Source of the DNA: Galeopsis tetrahit
Taxonomy: Eukaryota; Streptophyta; Magnoliopsida; Lamiales; Lamiaceae
Direction of reading: 5' to 3'
Length of the DNA: 64,000 nucleotides
Assembly: GCA_963675135.1 (NCBI GenBank)
Contig: OY776123.1
Coordinates: 6,698,501 to 6,762,500, forward strand
This document shows, one piece after another, positions 55,173-64,000 of the stretch (the first letter of the stretch is position 1; every line of letters begins with the position of its first letter). The translations under genes and the position numbers were made by a program. The notes under the pieces are model-generated. The model made no database searches, was not told the origin of the DNA, and saw nothing but the letters and a program-made list of their open reading frames with translations.

Positions 55173-57448
55173 TTGGGACTTGGGATCTTGATGGGCCAAA
55201 ATCAATTCCGCCCAAGGATATTCTATATCACAAACTTTCCGAATACTTGGGCGTCCAAGGATATCATGGAAGTGATGGCCAGATATGGCAAGGTTATAGA
55301 CACAATAATCTCAGATAAACGAAATAAGAACGGTTGGCGATTCGCCTTCGCTCGATTTTCGGAATGCAATGACCCAGAAGAGCTGGAAACCAGACTAGAC
55401 AGTATCTGGATAGGAAACTACAAGTTGAGGGTTAATATATCCAAGTATGAGGAGCAAGTCACTAAGGAAATAGCTAAAGCAACAAGAGCGATTAAGATCC
55501 AAAACCCAGCATGGATAAAGGAAAACAAGAGCTTTGTCGAGAGTGTGAAAACAAAGGAGGCCGGGAACGAGGCATTGGGCATAACGAAGCAGGGCACCCC
55601 CGAGAGTGGATCAAACTCGGCCACGAGAAGGAAGGAGAAAGAAAAAATAATCATTCGCATTGGGGAAGGCTGGACAGGAACCCAATTCAAAATATCAAGT
55701 AGAGAGGCCTCGTGGACAAATGGAGCTATAGTGGGGAAACTAAAGAACATCGACTGGGGCCACGCGATAGAAAACCTGAGATCATTGGGATATAACAACA
55801 TATCCATTAGTGTGTTAAATGGTGATCTATGGGCACTACACGGCAGAAATGCTGAGATAATGAACAAATTCATTGTGGAAGAAAATGAATGGCTGTCGGA
55901 TTGCTTATTGGAGTGGAGACCGATGAAGGAAGGGGATGGGATCGAGGATAGAGAAACTTGGATTCAAATTAGAGGGATACCATTTATGTGCTGGAACATA
56001 TCCTTCCTCCAATGGATTTTGGAGGGGAGTGGGGTTATCACTGAGTTAGACCCACTTACAGACAAGCGAATCAGGATGGACGCGGCAAGAGTAAAATCAG
56101 AACCAACAACTTTAAGCCTATATCCATCCAGTCATCAATCAAAATAGAGAACCAAGTGGTGGAAATCATGATCCAAGAGGAAGTACCCTCAGGTGTAGAA
56201 TGGGAAAAGATGTGGTGGGAAGTATCCCAAATTGCAGCCAACGAACAGGGAATCAAATACAATCCAGAACTACGGGAGGATGAAGGGTACTACACCGATA
56301 ACTCAGTATCGGAGTCCGACGTCCGGGAAACAGAAACAGTGGGGACAAACAGAAGCAATGATGTGGAAGGAGTGAAGCTGGACATACACGACAGCCTTGG
56401 AAACGGGGTCAGTTTTATGGGGAGTAAAGCAGCCAATGATCAAAGCGGGGTGGTCGTCAACCCGGGTGGTGACAATACTCGTGAAACTAAACATCTAGAC
56501 ATGACAAATGAGCCTCACAATACGCCTCATAACTGTCCTCGCATTGCAGAGGTGGAGCCAAATGAAGGAACGGGTGAACAAGACACCCAAAACTTCCAAC
56601 CCACTTTTGATCCAGCCCAAAAGGAAAATAGACCCAACTTAGTAGACAACCCAACAGAGAATGAAATTAACAACTCAGTTATCTTTATGGGCCTTGAACC
56701 GGATAAACCAATCAAGGATCGATCAACCCCAGAACCTCAAAGGGTATGCGAAAGCCAATCGCTGGACACTGGCAACGAGACGATCCTTCAAGGTAACTCT
56801 GAAAAGACCTCAGATCAAGATAATCTAGAACTTATCAGCTACTCCCCTATGGGGATAAGGCTGATTCCACCAAGTCGTAGCACCCTCAGCAGGTAAAACG
56901 ACGAGAGGAACAACGGTGAGAAGAACGAGAACAGTGAGAGGGCGATCATAAATTCAATGAAGGTAAAAATGATATTCAAAAAGCAGATGAATCACGACAT
57001 AGAGGCAAACAGGGAAGATGGCCAAGCTACCACTAGCGGCTGCAAAGATCAGGGGCAAAATAATACAGACGATAGTGAACCAGAGTCAGAACCAAAGGGT
57101 AAGATCGGAGATGACAGAGGGGCAAGATGCAAGAGAGCCAGAAGAAAGAGGATGCGGAAAATTCAGAGGAAAAAAGAGGCAAGTAGAAAGAAAAATCAGT
57201 GGGTATCCTTCACCCGAGGATTAGCAGAATCAGCAACAAAACCAAAGAAATCTAACAGCCAGACGACAGAAGCACTAAACGCACCTACTCCCCAACAAGG
57301 AATAATGGGGCCAAATGAAATATGGGATTTGGGGAAACAACTGGGGGTAATTAACAACAAGAATGAAAAGCTAATCTTAGAGAGGCTTAATGAGATGCAC
57401 CAGAAGGACGAAGAAGAGAAGAACTCCAACCAACTTAATGTTGTTTAA
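55173..57448 (+). pseudogene. LINE ORF1 with RRM domain, frameshifted
   Basis: Piece 1 (55173-56147) has an RNA-recognition motif: IFYITNFPNTW, GRWRFAFARF-like NGWRFAFARFSE and LRVNISKY, then a WIQIRGIPFMCWN region typical of plant DUF4283-type ORF1s. Piece 2 (56156-56896) continues after a frameshift near 56100 with acidic low-complexity sequence. Piece 3 (56957-57448) is strongly basic (KRARRKRMRKIQRKK) and ends in the TAA that overlaps the ORF2 start. It was an RNA-binding, particle-forming protein of the element. Confidence 0.8.
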
Positions 57449-60400
57449 TGAAGATCATATCATATAACATAAGAGGGTTAGGGGGGAGACTAAAGAAACA
57501 AGAAGTAAGAGAATTAGTATCTAGATTCAACCCGGAAGTGGTCTGTATACAAGAAACAAAATGTACAGACCACAACAAGCTGAACATTAACTCAATATGG
57601 GGGGATGGTGAGATCGGATGGATGGCAAAAAACGCAGAAGGCAGGTCGGGAGGCATACTGAGCATGTGGAATAAAGAAAAGTTCGACGTGTCTGACTGCT
57701 GGATCGTGGAAGGAGCAATCGGTATTGCAGGGGAGTGGATCGAGACGGGGAAGAGACAGGTAGTAGTAAATATATACAGCCCCTGTGACAACAGAGGGAA
57801 GTATAATATGTGGGAGACGATCCTTATGAAAATACAGAGGAGCAATAGCCCGAGCTGGTGCCTCATTGGCGATTTCAATGAGATACGTAACACAAATGAA
57901 AGGAAAGGCAGGGCAAACTATGCTCCTAGTACAAGCAGTAGGAAGTTTGAAGAATTTATCGCCGATGCTAGGCTCTTAGAGATCCAACTTGTTGATAGAA
58001 AATACACGTGGTCCAGACTCGATGGAAAATGTTGCAGCAGAATCGATAGAGCCTTCGTTACCAACGAGTGGATATCTAACTGGGGTGACAATAAACTACG
58101 GGGGCTTGATAAGAACAGCTCGGACCACTGCCCAGTCTTCCTACATAGGTGCAATCAAGACTGGGGACCAAAGCCATTTCGATTCTTTAATTCATGGCTC
58201 GAGCAGGCATAATTATTTACCTTCGTTCAGGAGAAGTGGCAAAACTATCAGGTGAAAGGCTCTGAGAGCTTTAAAATAAAAGAGAAAATCAAGAGCCTAA
58301 AAAACGATATTAAGAGGTGGTGCTCGGAGCATACAAAAACATCAGAAAAATTGCTGGAAGAAACTAGGAAGGAAATGAATAAAATGGTCAGGATCCAAGA
58401 AGAGAGGGATCTATCAAGCGAGGAAGTATCGTCTTTGAAGGCAGCAAAGAGTACTTTATGGAAATTAAGGAAAATAAAAGAAAGGAATGTTGTACAAAGA
58501 TCAAGGGTTCAATGGATCAGAGATGGTGATACCAATTCCGCATATTTCCACAAATGTATCAATTCCAGGAGAAAATGCAACAAAATAGATGGGCTTTTAA
58601 TCAACAACACATGGATTGAGGATGTACCGATAGTTAAGGAGGAGATATACCAGCACTTCAAATCGCAATTTTCAAAGCCGCAGACCGATAGACCCCACAT
58701 CAAACACTTGGTGATCAATAAATTAGGAAGGACTGAAAATGATCTTCTCATTGCCCCTTTCCTTGAGGAGGAAATTAAGAGTGCAATATGGAGCTGCGGT
58801 GGAAATAAAAGTCCAGGGCCTGACGGCTTCACCTTCAAATTTAATAAAAAAATGTGGCCAATTATCAAGCTTGACATCATGAAAGCCCTAGAGGAATTTC
58901 ACAACAATGGTAATATTGTAAAAGGTGGGAATCCAAGCTTCGTCACACTCATCCCAAAAAAGAAAGGATCGAAACTGATCAAGGACTTTCGACCCATTTC
59001 TCTGATAGGATGCTTCTATAAGATACTTTCCAAAATCTTAGCCAACAGGTTATCCAAGGTAATGGGTGGGGTCATCTCAGTGAACCAAAGTGCGTTTGTG
59101 GGTAACAAACAGATTTTGGACAGCATTCTCGTACTCAACGAATCTCTGGATTTCCTCAAACGAGAAAAACGTGATGGATTAATTCTAAAAGTGGATTTCG
59201 AGAAGGCTTATGATTCGGTATTTTGGGAATTCATTGATGAGATGATGGATGGAATGAATTTCAATTGGAAATGGAGGCGGTGGATACGGGGATGCCTATC
59301 CTCGGCGACTATGGCAGTGTTGGTTAATGGTAGTCCCACAAGTGAATTTCAACTCCAAAGGGGCATGCGACAAGGAGACCCATTATCCCCATTTTTGTTT
59401 CTCATCGCCGCTGAGGGCCTTAGCTGCATAATGAGCAAGGCAGTGGAGATTGAAAAGTTCCAATGCTTTGTTATCGGGCAAAACAATATCCAGGTTAGCC
59501 ACCTACAATTCGCAGATGACACTGTTATCATGGGAAAGGCTACTGATAATAATGCAAAGGCTATGAAGGGAGCTCTGAGACTTTTCGAATTGGCCTCTGG
59601 GTTAAAAGTAAATTTCTCGAAGAGTTCGTTACATGGCATCGGAATAAGTGAGAACGAACTAGCCAACCTGGCTGGAATCATAGGATGTACACCAGGGCCC
59701 ATCCCGTTTTCCTACCTTGGGCTGCCTATTGGTGCAAATTTCCGGAAAAAAGAAGTATGGATACCACTCATTGAGCGAGTCAGAAAAAAACTATCAAACT
59801 GGGCAAGGAGACACCTATCTCTGGGAGGGAGAATAACTCTCCTAAACTCAGTACTTACGGCTATGCCTTTATATTATTTGTCTTTCTTCAAAGCCCCTGT
59901 GAGTGTTGTTCAAAAAATCAAACGTATCCAAAGGAACTTTTTATGGGGAGGTAATGAGAATTGCAGAAAAATAGCGTGGGTAAAATGGGAGAGCGTTTGT
60001 AAGGAAAAAGCAAGAGGGGCTTAGGGGTGAGAGATATAGACTTATTTAATAGGGCTTTATTGTGCAAATGGGTGTGGAGATGGTATAGAGAAGAAAAATC
60101 TTTGTGGGTACAGATTCTTAAATCTAGATATAAGTCTATTAGTGAGGTTGATTTGAGGGGCACCGATGTGTCGAGCCACTCATTATGGTGGAGGGATTTT
60201 TGCAAAATAGTAGAGGGGTAAGAAGGAAAACTATTCTTTGACAACGTGAGAATTAGGTTGGGTAGAGGATCACTAATTTATTTCTGGACCGATCCTTGGT
60301 TAGAAAATAGGGTGAGCTTGAGAGAGAGATTTAATTCTCTGTACAACATTTCAACTAACAAAGATGGGAAGGTGAAGGATTTTTTCCAACAAGATGGGGA

Positions 60401-61124
60401 AACTTGGATATTTAGTTGGGTTAGGAATTTTAATGATAACGATTTTCTGGATTTTGTGGATATGTGGTTGTGTATTTGCAGGTACAAAATCGACAAATCG
60501 AGGGAGGATTCTTTAAGCTGGAAGGAATCATCGTCAGGAAATTTCAGCACAAAGAGTATGTATAATATCATTGTGGAGAACGCGGACCCAACTGAGGACA
60601 TGGAAGCTTCATGGTCAAGAATTTGGTGGAAATGCATTCCATCGAAAGTGTCGGCACTATCTTGGAGAGCCCTTCATGGAAGAATGGCAACGGCGGATAA
60701 TTTATTGAAGAGATGCATAAGCACAGAGGTTGTTAGTGGAATTTGCAGGCGCTGTAACTCAGCCCCAGAAACTGGGCATCATGTACTCATAACTTGCCCA
60801 AAGGCCCTGTTGGTGTGGAGTGATATTCAAAGGTGGGTGGAGAGCTCCTTGGCATATTCTAATTCCATTGATGGCCATTTCATGATATTCTGAAACTCAG
60901 GAACAAACTCAAAATTGAGGAAAATCAGGGGTCTAATATGGCAGTGCACTATTTGGAAAATTTGGAGAGCGCGGAATGATACAATCTTCAACGATAGAAC
61001 ATGGTCTACAGAAGAAATTTCGGATAGCATTAAGTTTAGTACCTGAAAATGGATGAAGGCTCACAAAATTATTGAGACATCTTTCTACGATTGGGAACAA
61101 GCTCCTTGGTCTTGTATCACCTAA
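57448..61124 (+). pseudogene. LINE ORF2: endonuclease, reverse transcriptase and zf-RVT, several breaks
   Basis: The AP-type endonuclease starts KIISYNIRGLGG, with VCIQETKC, GDFNEIRN and SSDHCPVFL. A TAA (58210) interrupts the linker, in frame. The reverse transcriptase spans about 58700-59750: GGNKSPGPDGFTF, FRPISLIGCFYKILSKILANRL, QSAFVGNKQI, LKVDFEKAYDSVFW, GMRQGDPLSPFLFLI and catalytic QFADDTVI. A 1-bp loss in a G run near 60020 shifts frame before GVRDIDLFNRALLCKW, a TAA at 60222 follows, then IYFWTDPWLE and the zf-RVT region (WWKCIPSKVSALSWRALHGR, CRRCNSAPETGHHVLITC). Another frameshift near 60885 and a TGA near 61045 precede the end at about 61124. Confidence 0.9.
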
Positions 61125-61261
61125 ATAGGATTGATCTCTATAGATTTGATACGGAACGATTTGTAATGGGTTGTTAATACCCCGTGTACTCTGTCAGTAA
61201 TATATATATACCACCATTATCTTTCAAAAAAAAAAAAAAAATCAATTCCGCCCATTTAATA

Positions 61262-62000
61262 AGCGCATTTGTAAACACTCTCCATCCATTTATTAATTTA
61301 ATAATCATGTAAAATTAATACTCAAATTACCATTTTAATGCTCCTAGTAAATACACTTCTATTAACATTTAAACCCTAGTTCTTAATTGTAGCTGCTTTC
61401 GATGGTCGCCACTACCACTACCATCTTCGGCGGACGCTGCTGCTACCACCACCTCCGACAGACATTCAAAAAAAAAAAAAAAAAAAATCAAAATAGAAAT
61501 TGACAAATGTCGGCAACACTTTACCAAAAACTGCAAGGTTTTTCGACAAGGATTTATTGAAAATTGTTATAATTTTCAACCCTGATTTATCAAAAAAAAA
61601 AAAAAAAAGACTACATGTGAGCAGGCCTGTGAAGAACGCACCTAATGGAGAATGATAAGCTAGCTTTTGTTATGTTTGCAAAATGGAGTGTGTGCGGGTT
61701 GGGGGTTGGGGCTGGGGTAGTGGCCATTTTTATAGAAAAGAAAGAGAGATGGGGCGGCCTAGGAATAGAACGTGGGAGTGGCAGTGGGCCGGCGGTGTGG
61801 AGGTCGGCGCGTGGTGGGTTTGGGGGTTGGATTTAAAAGAGGGATGGGGAAGAAAGATAGAGAAGAAATTAGAATTCTGGAGGTGTATTTATAAAGAGAG
61901 ATATTAAACAGGAAAGGATAATTAGATCATTTGGGAGGAATGCATCTATAAAACTCATTTTTTTTTCTTTTGGAAGTGTATATATCTGGGTAGTGCATTT
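61262..62000. mobile_element. Possible fold-back element interrupted by the LINE
   Basis: Left text AATACACTTCTATTAAC...AACCCTAGTTCTTAA is roughly mirrored at the right by AATTAGAATTCTGGAGGTGTATTTATAAAGAG. The interior has leader-like CCGCCACC and GGCGGTGTGG blocks, the same build as 52191-53127. The left boundary is obscured by the LINE. Weak evidence. Confidence 0.35.
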
Positions 62001-62004
62001 GACA

Positions 62005-62115
62005 TTTTTTTTTTTGATTACAAGTTAAATACCCCATCCCTTTTTTCCCCTCTCCATGACTCGAACCCAGGACCTGTGGCCTAGGTAGTGGTGCTCTAAC
62101 CACTTGAGCTATCCC
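62005..62115 (-). mobile_element. tRNA-derived SINE, fuller copy
   Basis: Minus strand: GGGATAGCTCAAGTGGTTAG (A box), CCTGGGTTCGAGTCATG (B box), then GGGGTATTTAACTTGTAATC and an A run (plus-strand T run 62005-62015). Same family as 2948-3038 but with the B box preserved. Confidence 0.85.
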
Positions 62116-62547
62116 ACTTTGTCAAAAGAGGGTATATAACCCATGTCATTTGTAAATAGAGGGATTATGACTGTACTAGTCTACTAGAAACCAAGATCTA
62201 TAGATAAATAAATGAATAAATTTTTTAATATATTTGAATTTTAATGTTCAATTTATCTAATTTCAACATTTGACTCAATTCATTAAAGTTTAATTTCAAT
62301 TGTGTAACCCTTCTACTTCTGGTGCAATTCAACCATAATTTTAATTTATTTTTAGTATAATTGATTAAAAATTAAATTAAACAATTAAATATATATTTAA
62401 TTCACTATACTATCTTATTTGATACTACTACTAGAATAAAATATGAATGATTAAAAAAGTGAAATCATTATATTTTTATAGTTTATACTTCTCTTAAATT
62501 ATGCTCTCCCCCTCACTCAGGGCCGTCATAAAAACACTATCCTGTAG
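62116..62547. other. PPR gene upstream region
   Basis: AT-rich promoter region of the PPR gene. ATTATATTTTTATAG at 62469-62483 is a candidate TATA region about 70 bp before the start codon. Confidence 0.35.
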
Positions 62548-64000
62548 ATGACTGCGACCGCATTCCCTGCAATTTCCATGCACACTATTCAATCTCCTCC
62601 ACTCTCAGGCTTCATCCTCGTATCATCCCAAAATGTGAACAAAAAACTAACAATCGTCGCTTTCTCATCACCATCCAAAGATGTGTGGCGAAGGCAAACC
62701 CTTGTCCCACCCCCGCCCATCGATCCAGCGCCGCCGCAACACCGCCGTAGAAGGCATAGCTCACCGTTTATCGATCACAGTGTTGACATGGACGAACTCT
62801 TGTCCTCAATTGATCAGACTTCCGACGAGCACGAACTGTTCGCTTTAATGTCGCTGTACAAAAATCGCAACCTCTCCGTAAAATTCATGGTCACGCTCCT
62901 CTCACGTGAGTCCGATTGGCAACGCTCTCTTGCTTTGCTCGATTGGATGAATGAAGTAGCGTTATACACTCCGTCTGTGTTTGCTTACAACGTGGTTCTG
63001 CGGAATGTGCTGCGAGCGAAGCAGTGGCAGATTGCACATGGACTGTTCGACGAAATGCGTGAACGAGCTCTGTCTCCTGATAAGTACACTTATTCTACTC
63101 TGATTACGCATTTTGGGAAAGAGGGTCTCTTTAATGATGCACTGTCCTGGCTTCAGAAAATGGAGCAGGATCGTGTGCCCGGAGATTTGGTTCTGTATAG
63201 TAATTTGATTGAGTTATCCCGTAAGCTGTGCGACTACTCCAAGGCAATTTCAATTTTTTCTAGGCTGAAGAGATCAGGGATTATACCTGATCTCGTTGCA
63301 TATAATTCAATGATTAATGTGTTCGGGAAGGCCAAGCTTTTCCGTGAAGCAAGGTCTTTGATCATTGAAATGAGAGAGGCAGGGGTTATGCCAGATACAG
63401 TTAGTTACTCAACTATCTTGACAATGTATGTTGAGAATCAGAAGTTTCTAGAAGCTCTATCCGTGTTCTTGGAGATGAGGGAGATTAAGTGTTTGCTCGA
63501 TCTCACCACGTGTAATATAATGATTGATGTGTACGGGCAGCTTGATATGGCGAAGGAAGCTGATAAGCTATTCTGGGGAATGAGAAAGCTCGGGATTGAA
63601 CCAAATGTGGTAAGTTTCAACACTCTTTTGAGGGTTTATGGTGATGCTGAACTTTTTGGTGAGGCAATACATCTGTTTAGATTAATGCAGAGAAAGAGTA
63701 TTGACCAGAATGTTGTGACATATAACACAATGATAAATATTTATGGGAAAACGCTTGAGCATGAAAAGGCTAATAATCTTATCCAAGAGATGCATAGCAG
63801 GGGCATTGAGCCCAATGCTATAACTTATTCCACCATAATATCGATATGGGGTAAAGTAGGGAAGTTAGATCGGGCAGCAATGCTGTTCCAGAAGCTTCGA
63901 AGCTCCGGAATTGAGATTGATCAGGTTCTTTATCAGACAATGATTGTGGCATACGAGAGGGCCGGTTTAGTTGGCCATTCTAAACGTTTATTACATGAAC
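62548..64000 (+). CDS. P-class pentatricopeptide repeat protein, 5' part
   Basis: RNA-binding PPR protein, probably plastid-targeted. The frame opens at ATG 62548 and stays open to the window end (484 codons), with no intron. The N-terminus is rich in Ser, Thr and Pro and poor in acidic residues, consistent with a transit peptide, and is followed by a Pro/Arg stretch. From about residue 130 there are at least nine 35-residue repeats, for example VFAYNVVLRNVLRAKQ, KYTYSTLITHFGKEG, LVAYNSMINVFGKAK, VVTYNTMINIYGKT and AITYSTIISIWGKVG. The sequence strongly recalls Arabidopsis At5g39980, a chloroplast PPR needed for plastid development; this orthology is from memory. The C-terminal half lies beyond the window. 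The alternative start is the Met at 62578. Confidence 0.92.
   Translation, partial: MTATAFPAISMHTIQSPPLSGFILVSSQNVNKKLTIVAFSSPSKDVWRRQTLVPPPPIDPAPPQHRRRRHSSPFIDHSVDMDELLSSIDQTSDEHELFALMSLYKNRNLSVKFMVTLLSRESDWQRSLALLDWMNEVALYTPSVFAYNVVLRNVLRAKQWQIAHGLFDEMRERALSPDKYTYSTLITHFGKEGLFNDALSWLQKMEQDRVPGDLVLYSNLIELSRKLCDYSKAISIFSRLKRSGIIPDLVAYNSMINVFGKAKLFREARSLIIEMREAGVMPDTVSYSTILTMYVENQKFLEALSVFLEMREIKCLLDLTTCNIMIDVYGQLDMAKEADKLFWGMRKLGIEPNVVSFNTLLRVYGDAELFGEAIHLFRLMQRKSIDQNVVTYNTMINIYGKTLEHEKANNLIQEMHSRGIEPNAITYSTIISIWGKVGKLDRAAMLFQKLRSSGIEIDQVLYQTMIVAYERAGLVGHSKRLLHE

Larger units (their letters stand above)
55140..61240 (+). mobile_element. Nearly full-length L1-type LINE, decayed
   Basis: 6.1 kb with a 15-base A tail (61226-61240) and a 19-bp target duplication ATCAATTCCG(T/C)CCATTTAA at 55121-55139 and 61241-61259, one mismatch. 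It holds ORF1 (RRM type) and ORF2 (endonuclease, reverse transcriptase, zf-RVT). ORF1 stop and ORF2 start overlap as TAATG (57446-57450). Several nonsense codons and frameshifts make it inactive. A sequence like the target (CCAAAATCAATTCCGCCCA) also occurs at 55196-55214 inside the 5' end of ORF1, so the true 5' end could be a little further in. Confidence 0.92.

Noticed and set aside
61645..61907. Glycine/tryptophan-rich small proteins in overlapping frames
   Set aside because: G-rich tract gives several open frames at once; no homology and within a probable fold-back element.
62041..62115. tRNA gene on the minus strand
   Set aside because: A and B boxes are present, but there is no acceptor stem or cloverleaf; the A tail and second copy show a SINE.

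Overview
The window is nuclear DNA of a eudicot plant, most likely an asterid. It is AT-rich, its genes have GT-AG introns, its spacers are long and full of transposons, and it carries a RAM2-type acyltransferase, a miR4376/miR3627-type hairpin, a plant U18 snoRNA cluster, Copia and L1 elements, TRIMs and hAT, Stowaway and Harbinger MITEs. The species cannot be named from the sequence alone. LAYOUT: 1-2650 (-), 5' part of a prolyl 4-hydroxylase gene, eight exons visible. 2948-3434, a tRNA-derived SINE and a retroposed U6 snRNA copy, each with its own target-site duplication (TSD). 3582-5490 (-), a RAM2-like glycerol-3-phosphate acyltransferase with one nonsense codon and an intron made of 99-bp repeats. 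6377-11442 (-), a young Copia element with a hAT MITE nested in gag, beside an older LINE remnant. 13991-15966 (-), an AGC-VIII protein kinase. 16.2-23.7 kb, gene-free, holding MITEs, a TRIM, minisatellites and a solo LTR. 23787-25196 (+), a thaumatin-like protein gene whose second intron is a TRIM retrotransposon. 25783-29092 (-), an internally deleted Copia element. 29551-29773, a fragment of an inositol polyphosphate 5-phosphatase. 30031-31279 (-), an EIN3-like gene broken by two tandem microduplications. 31.4-39.6 kb, repeats and transposon fragments. 39600-40631 (+), a telo-box/site II promoter followed by up to five C/D snoRNAs including U18. 43504-43605 (+), a MIRNA hairpin of the miR4376/miR3627/miR391 group. 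47312-49842 (-), a GT14 glycosyltransferase. 51.7-53.9 kb, a cluster of DNA transposons. 55140-61240 (+), a nearly full-length but decayed L1-type LINE with a 19-bp TSD. 62548-64000 (+), a P-class PPR gene running off the end. HOW THE PARTS RELATE: the host genes are functionally unrelated housekeeping, signalling, symbiosis and defence genes. What links the window is retroposition and transposition, which have touched several genes: a TRIM makes up one intron, a MITE sits in the kinase intron, a repeat array carrying copies of a splice acceptor fills the RAM2 intron, and small duplications break the EIN3-like gene. The strongest novel candidate is the TRIM-derived intron in the thaumatin-like gene, where the 5-bp target duplication appears to have supplied both splice junctions.
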